From DATACQ01 sp036555515 (lineage in GTDB: Bacteria; Desulfobacterota; Binatia; UBA9968): a stretch of 64,000 bases of DNA. The number at the start of each line of letters is the position of its first letter. The first letter of the stretch is position 1. The translations under genes were made by a program, and so were the position numbers. The notes beneath the pieces are model-generated. The model saw only the letters and a program-made list of their open reading frames with translations, had not been told where the DNA came from and made no database searches. The stretch spans positions 1 through 64,000 of the forward strand of contig DATBLC010000055.1 of assembly GCA_036555515.1 (NCBI GenBank), read 5' to 3'. Shown piece by piece: positions 53,143-62,053 of the stretch.

Positions 53143-53733
53143 CTAAGCAAAAATCTCGTAGGGTATATTGGTCGGACCTTCGATCCGGCAGACGGTATTG
53201 TTCTCTCTATCGTAGCTGCCCTGCAAAACCTTGCCGGCGACGCGTTCGGAACGGAGGATTACTGCAACGGAGCGCGTCGGGCCGCCTTGCTCAGCGTGGA
53301 TATCGAAGGGCGGTACCAAATCTACTTTTCCGGCCGTTCCCTCGGTGACGCTGCTTAGTTCCAATCTTGCGTAGCCATCTTTGCTCCCGTCGTCGATGCG
53401 CCGGAAGCGCTCGAGGCTTTCCGTGCCATCAAGCACGCCGTACGCTGTCCAGGCATGGGCATGGTCGTGAATACTGCCTTTGCGACCGGCTACGCGCACG
53501 ACGCCATTGATGGCGAAGCCATACTCGGGGTCTTCATAGAAGAGCAAGTTTTTTCTTCCTTCCGTGGATGGCCAACTTTTGGCGGCCTGGCGCATAGTCT
53601 CGTCGTTGACCAGAGCTTCCAATAGTGTGGCACCTTTCTTCATGCGGGCTTCCACGTCCGGCAATTCGGCCCACGCGGTGCGCAGGTCCCGAATGAATTT
53701 ATCGAATACGGGCAGCGGTTTTTTTAAGCTCAT
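53143..53733 (-). CDS. Cysteine-dioxygenase-like cupin
   Basis: This 196-residue single-barrel cupin contains GSIHDHAHAWTAYGVLDG, the HxH motif of thiol dioxygenases, and a third His in FDIHAEQGG. That gives the 3-His Fe(II) site of the CDO superfamily (cysteine, 3-mercaptopropionate and related dioxygenases). A strong GGAGG ribosome binding site sits before the ATG. It is the last gene of a minus-strand operon 55544-53143 that also has two small cupins and a periplasmic binding protein. Substrate is unknown. Confidence 0.72.
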   Translation of the reverse strand: MSLKKPLPVFDKFIRDLRTAWAELPDVEARMKKGATLLEALVNDETMRQAAKSWPSTEGRKNLLFYEDPEYGFAINGVVRVAGRKGSIHDHAHAWTAYGVLDGTESLERFRRIDDGSKDGYARLELSSVTEGTAGKVDLVPPFDIHAEQGGPTRSVAVILRSERVAGKVLQGSYDRENNTVCRIEGPTNIPYEIFA

Positions 53734-53754
53734 AGAGCCTCCTAACCTGCCTGA

Positions 53755-54747
53755 CTATTTGACCGTCTCCCGGCGGATTTCTTCAAGCAGGCGAAAATCG
53801 GCGATCTTGGTTGCCGGGACATCGCCTATGCCTTTTTCCGATCTTTGAATATGTTGCGCGTGAAATCTCAAGCCAGCCTCGCTCGACGTTCCATCCCGGC
53901 TGAGCGATTTGGCCAATGAGCCGTAGGATTCTCTCGCCACTATGGCATCGACTTTCCACTCCCGCCCGATGATTTGCATGGTGTCGGCCGGACGCTCGCG
54001 TGCGTAAATCAGCCCGCGGTAAAGTGCGCGGAGCAACCGTCTAGTCAACTCGCGCTTCTCCACAAGCTGGCGCTCCGAGGTGGCGAAGCCGTTGCTGGGA
54101 AACTCGACCACGTCACCGAGAAAAAGTAGTTCGCGAAAACCTTTCTGCCTAAGCAATACATTGTCGGGCGGAACCACGATGGTGGCGTCAATTGAACCTG
54201 CCGTAAGCGCGGTGACACGCGTCGTTGGCAAGCCTATCATCACTGGAATTGTATCTCGTTGCAGCTCGAGTCCATCCCGGCTCAGCGCGATGCGCGTGGC
54301 CAATTCGATGGTGTCGCCGAAGCGTACCATGCCGATGTATTTCCCCTTGAGCTCCGCAACGGATCTAATGGTTGGCTTTGCCATCAGAAAATAGTTGGGC
54401 CGGGTGGTGCCAAAAAACACCGCTTTGACAGGAGCACCTTTGGCGGCAAGGCGAAGAGCCGAATCCGCCGCGCCGTGAAAATCGATCTCGCCGCTGAACA
54501 GCGCGTGGTGCGCGATTTGCGGCAGCATCATGGAAAGGTCGAGGTCGATGTTTTCGTCTTTGACAAAGCCGAGCTGCACGGCAGCAAAAAGCGGCAAAAA
54601 ACCCATCGACTTTGCCGGTAGTGCGAGCTTGATGCGCTCGGCGCCGAGCAGCGGCGGTTTTATGCCGGCCCCAAGCAGGCACCCCATCGTTAGGGGGAGC
54701 ACTGCGCGCGCCAAGGGTTTCATCATTGCGGGCAACCGCGCGGTCAC
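53755..54747 (-). CDS. NMT1/SsuA-type ABC substrate-binding protein
   Basis: This 330-residue secreted protein has a signal peptide (about 1-32, AVLPLTMGCLLGAG core) and the type 2 periplasmic fold, with PLFAAVQLGFVKDENIDLD, ELKGKYIGMVRFGDTIE and GSIDATIVVPPDN. The GTG at 54747 overlaps the preceding cupin stop by 4 bp (GTGA), indicating coupling; ATGs at 54726 and 54723 are alternatives. No permease or ATPase is adjacent. It probably feeds a substrate to the cupin enzymes beside it. Confidence 0.83.
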   Translation of the reverse strand: MTARLPAMMKPLARAVLPLTMGCLLGAGIKPPLLGAERIKLALPAKSMGFLPLFAAVQLGFVKDENIDLDLSMMLPQIAHHALFSGEIDFHGAADSALRLAAKGAPVKAVFFGTTRPNYFLMAKPTIRSVAELKGKYIGMVRFGDTIELATRIALSRDGLELQRDTIPVMIGLPTTRVTALTAGSIDATIVVPPDNVLLRQKGFRELLFLGDVVEFPSNGFATSERQLVEKRELTRRLLRALYRGLIYARERPADTMQIIGREWKVDAIVARESYGSLAKSLSRDGTSSEAGLRFHAQHIQRSEKGIGDVPATKIADFRLLEEIRRETVK

Positions 54748-55181
54748 GATTCCACCCGCGCCTTGGTCTTCTTTTCTTCAGGCGCTTTGATTTTGTCGAG
54801 ATTTCTTTTCGCAAAATCGCCATGGCCCACCTCGCGATCGCTTGCGCTGAAGCGCGGGTTGCCTGCCGGTTCTGCTCGGGCCCCGAGGAGAATCATGTAC
54901 TCATCGCCGGTGTTGTCGAGTTGATACAGTTGCCCCGCCGGGATCGTCACCAGCATGCCCGGTTGAAGCGCGCGCGAAGTACCGTCAGGAAAATGAAACG
55001 TACACTCGCCTTTGACGCAGTAGAACTGCTGGTCGGCGGTATGCTTGTGCATGGGACCCTTGGTGCCCGGATAATCGCCGTGCACCCAAGTGTGAAATCG
55101 ATCGGAGGTAAAAAGCACTTTTTTGCTATGTCCGATATCCAGTTCAGCCATCTTGAGAATATCGATGAACTCCGCGGCCAT
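54744..55181 (-). CDS. Single-domain cupin
   Basis: This 145-residue cupin contains PMHKHTADQQFYCVKGECTF, giving HxH plus an additional His/Glu region, and LYQLDNTGDEYMILLGARAE. The C-terminal tail is charged. It lies between the small cupin at 55212 and the binding-protein gene, overlapping the latter by 4 bp. It may be an enzyme or a sensor of the same metabolite. No finer assignment is possible. Confidence 0.75.
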   Translation of the reverse strand: MAAEFIDILKMAELDIGHSKKVLFTSDRFHTWVHGDYPGTKGPMHKHTADQQFYCVKGECTFHFPDGTSRALQPGMLVTIPAGQLYQLDNTGDEYMILLGARAEPAGNPRFSASDREVGHGDFAKRNLDKIKAPEEKKTKARVES

Positions 55182-55211
55182 GGTTACATCCTCCTTGCCT
55201 TCTGTCTGGCT

Positions 55212-55544
55212 TTATTCCAAATGTATGAAAGCGCGCACCCAATTCTTCGGCAGTGCGGTATGTCCTTGGCCGGTAACATCTTCGGCAAGAAACACGTCTC
55301 CCGGTCCAAAGATTTTCACCGTGCCGTCGCCGATGCCGATTTCAACCGAGCCGGAAAGCGTAATGCACCACTGGCGGCGCGGCGCGTTATGCCAGCCATG
55401 CAGATCGTCGCGGTTGAAGTCGTTCTTGAAAACCAGAGTTTTCGCCGCAATGTTCGTCAGGAAGAATTGCCCGCCTGCATTCTGATCGAGTTCCTCGAAG
55501 TGGGAATTGCCATCCGCGCCGCTATATATTCGACAAAACTGCAT
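55212..55544 (-). CDS. Small cupin-like protein
   Basis: This 110-residue protein has a cupin-like barrel with WHNAPRRQWCITLSGSVEIG and VKIFGPGDVFLAEDVTGQGH. The N-terminal half is atypical, and only part of the metal set is evident. It is the first gene of the four-gene operon 55544-53143, 30 bp before the next cupin. Function unknown. Confidence 0.7.
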   Translation of the reverse strand: MQFCRIYSGADGNSHFEELDQNAGGQFFLTNIAAKTLVFKNDFNRDDLHGWHNAPRRQWCITLSGSVEIGIGDGTVKIFGPGDVFLAEDVTGQGHTALPKNWVRAFIHLE

Positions 55545-55685
55545 GGATCCTCCCTGAGTAGATCTCTTAACGGCTTAGCAGCACTGCAACCCCGATTTCA
55601 AGCGGCGCTGCGCCGCCGGCGTTGACAGGCGCAACGGGGGGAGTTAGCTAAGAGAGAATCAAATCACGATTTGGAGGCCACTGTG

Positions 55686-56444
55686 GTGGAGAACACCTCA
55701 CCTGGAGCAAGTTCCGACAGCGCATGGCGGGAAACCTGGGGCAATCGCGAATTCGTTGAGCGCTGGGCAACCAAGGGCGCTTGGCGGGCGCCAATTCGGG
55801 AGGCGCAGGTGGCGATGGTGCTGCGCATGATTCCGCAGCCCTTCGAGATGCCCATTCGCGTTCTCGATATTGGCGCCGGATATGGCGCTCTGGCGGTGGC
55901 TGTGCTCAAAGAGCGGCCCGGCGCTAATGCCGTATGTCTGGATGCATCCCAGGCGATGCTGAAGCTTGGAGAAGAACGCAATCGGGACCTCAAGCTTCGG
56001 ATGAAATTTATTGAAGGATCGCTTGAGTCAGCAGATTGGCTGAAAGCCGTAGACGGTACCTTCGACGCGGTGATTTCATCCCGAGCGCTACACCATTTCA
56101 CCGAGAACCAAAGGCGGCGCTCTATTTTCAAGGAAGTTTTTTCGTTGGTACGTGCCGGCGGCTGCTTCATTAACGCTGACAACGTGCGCAGCGCAACCAA
56201 GTCTCTGGGCGAGCGCTACCGCGTCGCCCGCGATACTTATCTCGATCGCTACGTGCGCGAATCCAGCGGCGGCAAGACCAATTTGGCGGAGGTTCGCGCG
56301 GCTTCGCCGAACACATTCCATGGGCGCCATAACAACGGCTATCTGGACGAAGAGCTGGCCTGGCTAAGAGAAGCTGGCTTCGTAGATGTGGACTGTTTTT
56401 GGAAGTTTGCCACGGCCGTGGTCTACGGCGGATACCGGCTCTAA
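55686..56444 (+). CDS. Class I SAM-dependent methyltransferase
   Basis: This 252-residue methyltransferase has the SAM loop IRVLDIGAGYGALAVAVLK and the acidic post-II motif in AVCLDASQAML, followed by DAVISSRALHHF. The start is set by GGAGG (55673-55677), which favours the GTG at 55686; the GTG at 55683 is nearly as good. Substrate is unknown. It converges with another methyltransferase gene, and the gap between them is a nonamer array. Confidence 0.85.
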   Translation: MENTSPGASSDSAWRETWGNREFVERWATKGAWRAPIREAQVAMVLRMIPQPFEMPIRVLDIGAGYGALAVAVLKERPGANAVCLDASQAMLKLGEERNRDLKLRMKFIEGSLESADWLKAVDGTFDAVISSRALHHFTENQRRRSIFKEVFSLVRAGGCFINADNVRSATKSLGERYRVARDTYLDRYVRESSGGKTNLAEVRAASPNTFHGRHNNGYLDEELAWLREAGFVDVDCFWKFATAVVYGGYRL

Positions 56445-56449
56445 GAAAA

Positions 56450-56485
56450 GTTCAAACCGTTTAAGCCGTTCAAATCGTTCAAACC
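56450..56485. repeat. Nonamer tandem array, 4 units
   Basis: GTTCAAACC GTTTAAGCC GTTCAAATC GTTCAAACC in exact 9-bp register. The last unit overlaps the stop codon of the convergent minus-strand methyltransferase, whose gene ends at 56479. Confidence 0.8.
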
Positions 56486-57282
56486 GACAGGCTGGACCAC
56501 CCAGCGCCGTTCGAGCTTCCGACTCGTTGGGGTACTTTTACGGCTTTGAAGCGCAATCGCACGTAGTCCGCGAACCAGCTGCCGTCTGACTGCAGCAGGC
56601 TCGCCGCCAGTTGACGCCGCACCTCGTTGAGAAAAAGCTGGCGATTCTCTTCGCTCACGGCTTTCGTGAATGGCTGAGCAAAGACTTCCAGCCAGCCAAG
56701 GATATCGCCCGGAAGCTTAGTCGGGCGCGGGATTAATTCGATATAGCCGACCCGAAACCCATGGTCCGTTAGAAGTTTAGAGTACTCTTCGGGCGAGGCG
56801 TAATACCAGGGATCCACTGTCCAGGCGTCGATGCCGAGCCGGTGCAAGCCCTGGTGCAACGCCGCGCGAATATTTTCGACGTTACCCTTGCCGCCAAACT
56901 CGCCGACGAAGCGCCCACCGGGTTTGAGGCAAGTCGCTACGCCCTCTACGACAATTTCCGGCCGTCTCATCCAGTGCAAAGCCGCGTTGCTGAAGACCGC
57001 GTCAAAGCGCGTTTTAAAAGAAAGCCGCTGGCCGTCCATGACGACCGCGTTCAATCCCCGCTCTTTTGCAGCCTGGATTTGCTCAAGGCTCGTATCGGCG
57101 CCAAGCACCGCGCAGCCGGCGGCGGCAATTTTCTCGGTCAAGGCGCCATCGCCGCAGCCCAGGTCCAAAATCACCTCGCCGGGTTTGGGATTTAGCAAGG
57201 CGAGCAACGGCTCGCCCAGGTCGGATACAAAACGGGCATTCTCAGCGTAGGTTTCTGGATCCCAGACCGTGGGCGAACTCAT
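56479..57282 (-). CDS. Class I SAM-dependent methyltransferase (Tam-like)
   Basis: This 267-residue methyltransferase resembles trans-aconitate methyltransferase and its relatives. The SAM loop is EVILDLGCGDGALTEKIAAA, with GADTSLEQIQAAKERG as the acidic strand and VFSNAALHWM as the catalytic loop region. Length is typical. It is divergent from the exporter operon starting at 57350, 67 bp away. Substrate is not predictable. Confidence 0.87.
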   Translation of the reverse strand: MSSPTVWDPETYAENARFVSDLGEPLLALLNPKPGEVILDLGCGDGALTEKIAAAGCAVLGADTSLEQIQAAKERGLNAVVMDGQRLSFKTRFDAVFSNAALHWMRRPEIVVEGVATCLKPGGRFVGEFGGKGNVENIRAALHQGLHRLGIDAWTVDPWYYASPEEYSKLLTDHGFRVGYIELIPRPTKLPGDILGWLEVFAQPFTKAVSEENRQLFLNEVRRQLAASLLQSDGSWFADYVRLRFKAVKVPQRVGSSNGAGWSSLSV

Positions 57283-57349
57283 GATCCAAACTTAACATTT
57301 CGCCATCGTCTTGAAAAACGAGTGATTAACCGGCTTATTAAAAATTGAC

Positions 57350-58546
57350 ATGGAAAGCGGTGATACCGATCTGGCGTCGTTGCGCATCGATCGTTCATCG
57401 CCGGGCACGGGACTCGGCAGGACGCACCGCCGCTTCGGCAAATTATTCTTCTGGATTGCACTTCTGGTCGCCGTGGCTGGTGCGGTTATTTTTCTCAAGG
57501 ATTTTCTCGATCCGGGCGTCGAAGTAAGGCTTGCTACGGCTGCTCTGACTTCACCGGCGCAGGCGCAATCGGTCTTGACCGCGAGCGGCTATGTGATCGC
57601 TCGGCGCAAAGCCGCGGTGGCGTCCAAAGGCACCGGCCGGTTGGTTTATCTCGGCGTTGAAGAGGGCGACCAAGTGAAGAGAGGCCAGGTGATCGCTCGC
57701 CTCGAAGATGATGATGTCGTGGCTACGTTGCGGCGCGCGCGGGCAGATTTGGCGGCGGCGGAGGCGGAATTGAAAGATGCGACGGAATCGCTCAAGCGCC
57801 AAAGGATGTTGCTTGAGAAAGATTTTGTCGCGCAGGCTGAATATGACGCGGCGGAGGCGCGCTACAAGCGGGTCCTGGCATCTATCGATTCGGCGCGCTT
57901 CGCGGTGCGCGAGGCCGAAGTAGCGGTGGATTACACTAAGATCGTCGCGCCCTTCGACGGCACGGTATTGCGCAAGAACGCCGATGTTGGCGAGATCATG
58001 GCGCCCCTGGCGGGCGCCGCCAGTTCCCGCGCCGCGGTGGTGACCATCGCCGATTTGTCATCGCTGGAAGTCGACGCCGACGTGGCTGAGGCAAACATCA
58101 CGCGGGTGAAAATCGAGCAAGCCTGTGAAATTCGCCTGGACGCTTATCCGGAGCAGGCTTACCAGGGTTATGTCAGCAAGATCGTGCCGACGGCGGATCG
58201 TGCCAAAGCCACGGTGATGGTTAAGATTCGTTTCAAGTCCTATGACCGGAGCGTGCTGCCCGAGATGAGCGCCAAGGTAAACTTCCTCGCCCACGACGCG
58301 GCAACCCAGAAGGGTGACAAGGAGCCTTTGCTTACATTGCCGGCAGCGGCGGTGGCGGCACGCAATGGCCGGCAAGTTGTTTATCAGGTCGAGAAAAATC
58401 ATGCCGTCGAGGTGCCGGTGGTCACGGGACGGACTTTGGGCAGCCTGGTGGAAATCAAGGAGGGACTCAAGGCTGGCGACAAGGTCATTAGTAAAGTCGA
58501 TGGCCAGATTCGCGCCGGGGTCAAAGTGGCGGAAAAGGGTTCCTAG
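57350..58546 (+). CDS. Periplasmic adaptor (HlyD/MacA/DevB-like)
   Basis: This 398-residue protein has one N-terminal membrane anchor (about 32-50, FFWIALLVAVAGAVIFL), a lipoyl/hairpin region with a coiled coil (about 110-185), a barrel-sandwich half motif GTVLRKNADVGEIMAP and a C-terminal beta-barrel. It should link the inner-membrane FtsX-type permeases to an outer-membrane channel not encoded here. No clear ribosome binding site precedes the ATG. It starts a four-gene operon. Confidence 0.9.
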   Translation: MESGDTDLASLRIDRSSPGTGLGRTHRRFGKLFFWIALLVAVAGAVIFLKDFLDPGVEVRLATAALTSPAQAQSVLTASGYVIARRKAAVASKGTGRLVYLGVEEGDQVKRGQVIARLEDDDVVATLRRARADLAAAEAELKDATESLKRQRMLLEKDFVAQAEYDAAEARYKRVLASIDSARFAVREAEVAVDYTKIVAPFDGTVLRKNADVGEIMAPLAGAASSRAAVVTIADLSSLEVDADVAEANITRVKIEQACEIRLDAYPEQAYQGYVSKIVPTADRAKATVMVKIRFKSYDRSVLPEMSAKVNFLAHDAATQKGDKEPLLTLPAAAVAARNGRQVVYQVEKNHAVEVPVVTGRTLGSLVEIKEGLKAGDKVISKVDGQIRAGVKVAEKGS

Positions 58547-58560
58547 TTATTGCCCGGGGA

Positions 58561-59238
58561 ATGATGGCCGCTCCGCTTATTGAAGTTCATGATCTGTTCA
58601 AATCTTACTGGCGAGACAGTCTCGAAATCCCCGTGTTGAAGAACATCTGCCTTGCCATCGAGCAAGGCGAATTTATCGCCTTCATGGGACCGTCGGGCTC
58701 CGGCAAGACGACATTGCTCAATCTCATCGCCGGCATCGATAAACCCACCGCGGGAAGCATCTTTGTTGCTGGCGCCAACATCTCGGAAATGGACGAAACC
58801 GAACTGGCTGCGTGGCGCTCGCGCAACGTCGGATTTATCTTTCAATTTTACAATTTGATTCCAGTGCTCACCGCGTTGGAAAACGTCGAGCTGCCGCTTA
58901 TCCTGACGCCGCTTACCAAAAAGGAACGCCGCGCCCATGCCGAGACCGCATTGAAAGTGGTGGGGCTGGATGGTCGCTTGCACCATTATCCACGCCAGCT
59001 TTCCGGCGGCCAGGAACAGCGGGTCGCCATCGCCCGCGCGATCGTCACCGATCCGCTGATTCTGGTTGCCGACGAGCCCACCGGTGATTTGGACAAGACC
59101 TCGGCGGAAGAAGTCCTCGGGCTCATCGACCGTTTGAACCGTGAAATGAACAAGACCATTCTCATGGTCACCCATGATCCGCGCGCGGCGGAGCGCGCGC
59201 GAATCATTCGTCACTTGGAAAAGGGCGAGCTGGCCTAG
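58561..59238 (+). CDS. ABC transporter ATPase (MacB/LolD-like)
   Basis: This 225-residue ATPase has Walker A MGPSGSGKTTLLNL, Q-loop FIFQFYNLIP, signature LSGGQEQRVAIARAI, Walker B LVADEPTGDLD and switch His in MVTHDPRAA. The QFYNL and TGDLD forms mark the MacB/LolD class that drives mechanotransmission by FtsX permeases. It starts 15 bp after the adaptor gene; an ATG at 58564 also fits. It powers the two permeases encoded next. Confidence 0.93.
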   Translation: MMAAPLIEVHDLFKSYWRDSLEIPVLKNICLAIEQGEFIAFMGPSGSGKTTLLNLIAGIDKPTAGSIFVAGANISEMDETELAAWRSRNVGFIFQFYNLIPVLTALENVELPLILTPLTKKERRAHAETALKVVGLDGRLHHYPRQLSGGQEQRVAIARAIVTDPLILVADEPTGDLDKTSAEEVLGLIDRLNREMNKTILMVTHDPRAAERARIIRHLEKGELA

Positions 59239-59247
59239 ATGGATGGG

Positions 59248-59308
59248 TTCAATGATCAAGGTTCAAGGTTATAGGAAGAAATCGTGCTTGCCGACATTGA
59301 ACCTTGAA
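59248..59308. repeat. Heptamer (TTCAANG) repeat with hairpin arms, copy C
   Basis: TTCAATG ATCAAGG TTCAAGG in 7-bp register (59248-59268). TCAAGGTTCAA at 59256-59266 is an exact 11-bp inverted match to TTGAACCTTGA at 59297-59307. It sits between the exporter ATPase and its first permease, ending 12 bp before the ATG. Confidence 0.75.
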
Positions 59309-59319
59309 CGAGATTAATT

Positions 59320-60480
59320 ATGGAACTTGTCCGATTAATGTCGCGTAACATCTTACGTCATAAGCTGCGCAGCGTGTTGACCATCCTGGGCATCGGCGTG
59401 GCGGTGATGGCTTTCGCGCTGCTGCGCACCGTGGTGACGGCGTGGTACGCCGGCGTCGAGGCCTCCGCGGCTAACCGTTTGATCACGCGCCATGCGGTAT
59501 CGTTCGTTTTTCCGCTGCCGCTTGCCTACCGCGACCGCATCGCCAAAGTGCCGGGCGTTAATAAAGTGACCTACGCCATCTGGTTCTCGGGCGTCTATAT
59601 CGATAAGAATCAGTTTTTTGCCCGGCTCGGAGTTGACGCGGAGACGTTCTTCGACGTGTACCCCGAGTTTCTCGTCGACAAAGAACAGTTCGAAGCCTTC
59701 AAGCGTGAGCGCAACGCGGCGATCATCGGCATTGATATCGCCCAGCGCTACAATCTGAAGATCGGCGACATCATGCCCATGGAAGGCGACATCTTTCCCG
59801 GCCAATGGGAATTCGTCGTGCGCGGCGTCTACACTCCCAGGGATCAAAACACGGACCCGGCGACCATGATGTTTAATTACAAGTATGTTGAAGAACGCAT
59901 CCGTCAGGAGATGCCCGAGCGCGCCGGCGAGATCGGCTGGTATATCGTGCGCATCGACGATCCGGAAAATTCCGCCGCCATTTCCGAGGAAATCGACAAG
60001 CTCTTTGCCAACTCGCGGGCCGAGACCAAGACCGAAACCGAACGGGCCTTTCAGCAGAGTTTTCTTTCCGCCGCCAGCGCGATCATCACAGCCATGAACA
60101 TCATGTCTTTCGTCATTATCGGCATCATCCTTCTGGTGCTCGCCAACACGATGGTCATGTCCGCGCGCGAGCGCACCCATGAGTACGCGGTGCTGAAGGC
60201 GCTGGGCTTCTCCGCCGGGCAAATCTTTTTCGTGATCGCCGGCGAGTCGCTTATTCTATCCCTGCTCGGCAGCGCCCTAGGGCTGGGGGTCACGATGCCC
60301 GCGGTGGCGGGCTTCGAGAGGGCATTGCCGAAAGGATGGTTCCCGGTCTTCTACGTCAAACCGGAGACGGTGGTCGTGGCCTGCGCCGTCGGTTTGCTGG
60401 TCGGTATCGTAGCGTCCTTGATACCGATGCGCCGGGTGGTGACGACCCGCATCGTCGAAGGTTTGCGCTTCGTGGGATGA
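59320..60480 (+). CDS. ABC transporter permease, FtsX/MacB type (1)
   Basis: This 386-residue permease has an N-terminal helix (SVLTILGIGVAVMAFALL), a periplasmic MacB_PCD domain (about 45-255) and three C-terminal helices. The segment ARERTHEYAVLKALGFSAGQIF is the characteristic FtsX coupling loop. It forms the exporter with the ATPase and the second permease. The stop overlaps the next gene by 4 bp (ATGA). Confidence 0.92.
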   Translation: MELVRLMSRNILRHKLRSVLTILGIGVAVMAFALLRTVVTAWYAGVEASAANRLITRHAVSFVFPLPLAYRDRIAKVPGVNKVTYAIWFSGVYIDKNQFFARLGVDAETFFDVYPEFLVDKEQFEAFKRERNAAIIGIDIAQRYNLKIGDIMPMEGDIFPGQWEFVVRGVYTPRDQNTDPATMMFNYKYVEERIRQEMPERAGEIGWYIVRIDDPENSAAISEEIDKLFANSRAETKTETERAFQQSFLSAASAIITAMNIMSFVIIGIILLVLANTMVMSARERTHEYAVLKALGFSAGQIFFVIAGESLILSLLGSALGLGVTMPAVAGFERALPKGWFPVFYVKPETVVVACAVGLLVGIVASLIPMRRVVTTRIVEGLRFVG

Positions 60481-61655
60481 GGTTGATGCGTATTCCGCTC
60501 AAATATGCACTACGTAGTTCCGCGTCACGGCGCTTGACTGCTTTCATGACGCTCGCGGGTATCGCATTGGTGGTGTTCGTCTATACGGCGGTTTTGATGA
60601 TGGCCAACGGCGTTCAGCGCACGCTGCGGTCAACGGGTTCTGATGATAACGTCATGGTCGCGCGTAAGGCGGCGATGAGCGAAGTCATGAGCATCATCGA
60701 CCGCGAAGCCGCTGGCATCGTAAGCAATCTGCCGCAGGTGGCGCGTTTCGGCGACGGCCGACCCATGAGTTCCAAGGAAGTCGTCGTCATAATCAATCTT
60801 AACAAACTCGGCGCCGACGGCATCAGCAACGTCATTGTACGCGGCGTTGAGGCAGCTGGCCTGGCGCTTAGAACCCAAGTGCGCGTCGTCGAAGGGCGCA
60901 TGTTCAAATGGGGTGCTCGCGAGGTGATCGCCGGGGCGGGCATCACCAAACGTTTCGACGGCGCGCAAATCGGCCGGCGTATAAAATTTGGCGGCGATCA
61001 GTGGACCGTCGTGGGTATTTTCGACGCCGAAGGGAGCGGTTTCGATTCGGAAATCTGGGGCGATCTCAACCAGGTGGCCGATGCCTTCAAGCGCTCGTCG
61101 GTGTCAACCGTTACTTTTCGGCTCAATAACCCCGACGATCTCGCGGCCCTGGAATCGAGCTTCAACGCCGATAACCGGTTGCAATATTTCATTGCCAAGC
61201 GCGAGAAAAAGTTTTTCGAGGAGCAGTCGGAAATGATGGCGACTTTCATCCGCATTCTCGGCCTGTTTGTCACGGTGATTTTCAGCGCCGGCGCCACCAT
61301 CGGTGCCATGATCACCATGTACGGCGCGGTGGCCAACCGAACCACCGAAATCGGCACGCTCAGAGCGCTGGGATTCCAGCGTCGCAATATTCTTCTCGCG
61401 TTTCTCCTGGAAGCACTGGTGCTGTCTTTCGCCGGTGGTTTGGCCGGACTCGGACTCGCCTCGGTGCTTCAGTTCTTCACTATTTCAACGCTGAATTTCG
61501 GCTCGTTCTCAGAGCTCGCGTTTTCCTTCGCGCTGTCGCCCTCAATCATCGTGAATGCTCTTGGCTTCTCGTTGTTAATGGGTCTCATCGGCGGTTTCTT
61601 GCCCGCCGTGCGCGCGGCGCGCCTGAATATCATACAAGCGCTGCGGGCCATGTAG
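60477..61655 (+). CDS. ABC transporter permease, FtsX/MacB type (2)
   Basis: This 392-residue permease has the same topology as its neighbour: a helix at FMTLAGIALVVFVYTAVLMM, a periplasmic domain and three C-terminal helices. The coupling loop reads VANRTTEIGTLRALGFQRRN. The ATG at 60477 overlaps the previous stop; 60486 is the alternative. The two permeases probably heterodimerise, as in LolCE-type systems, whereas DevBCA/MacAB systems usually encode a single permease chain. Confidence 0.92.
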   Translation: MRLMRIPLKYALRSSASRRLTAFMTLAGIALVVFVYTAVLMMANGVQRTLRSTGSDDNVMVARKAAMSEVMSIIDREAAGIVSNLPQVARFGDGRPMSSKEVVVIINLNKLGADGISNVIVRGVEAAGLALRTQVRVVEGRMFKWGAREVIAGAGITKRFDGAQIGRRIKFGGDQWTVVGIFDAEGSGFDSEIWGDLNQVADAFKRSSVSTVTFRLNNPDDLAALESSFNADNRLQYFIAKREKKFFEEQSEMMATFIRILGLFVTVIFSAGATIGAMITMYGAVANRTTEIGTLRALGFQRRNILLAFLLEALVLSFAGGLAGLGLASVLQFFTISTLNFGSFSELAFSFALSPSIIVNALGFSLLMGLIGGFLPAVRAARLNIIQALRAM

Positions 61656-62053
61656 CCGAAGAGAGGTTTGCCACAAAGAGTTTAGCGCGGCAAAGCCGCA
61701 ACCAAAAGAATCGCAAAATCTCGCGCAAAGCATGTCCTGAGCGGAGCTGAAGGGACGCATAGGCACGAAGAGAACATTGCCATTTCGAACCAAGAGAGAA
61801 ATCTTTCTTAGATCCCTCGCATTAGCTCGGGATGACAGGCCTCTGGCCTTTCACTTGGCAACTTGGCGCGAGAAATCTCCTCTTCTTGGAGAGCGGAGGG
61901 CAGTGGAAAAATTTGCTCCCGCTGCGCAAACTTTGAACTATAGTAATAGAGAGAATCCTGCGCGCTCCGGGTTCAAATAGTTCAAGACGGTGAACCGCTT
62001 GGAGATGGTCTTGAACGACTTGAACGGTTTGCAATTTTTAAACGGCCCGCGAA
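61656..62053. repeat. Intergenic mosaic of short repeats
   Basis: No gene was recognised in about 400 bp. Elements of three kinds follow in turn: an AAAGCCGCAACC-type fragment (about 61690), GTCCTGAGCGGAGCTGAAGG (61734-61753) and TCCCTCGCATTAGCTCGGGA (61813-61832). The last two look like motifs that recur in environmental genomes. The nonamer array follows. Confidence 0.5.
61971..62034. repeat. Nonamer array with inverted arms
   Basis: GTTCAAATA GTTCAAGAC (61971-61988) is opposed to GTCTTGAAC GACTTGAAC (62008-62025), with GTTCAAGAC and GTCTTGAAC an exact 9-bp inverted pair. It lies 20 bp beyond the asparaginase stop. Confidence 0.75.
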
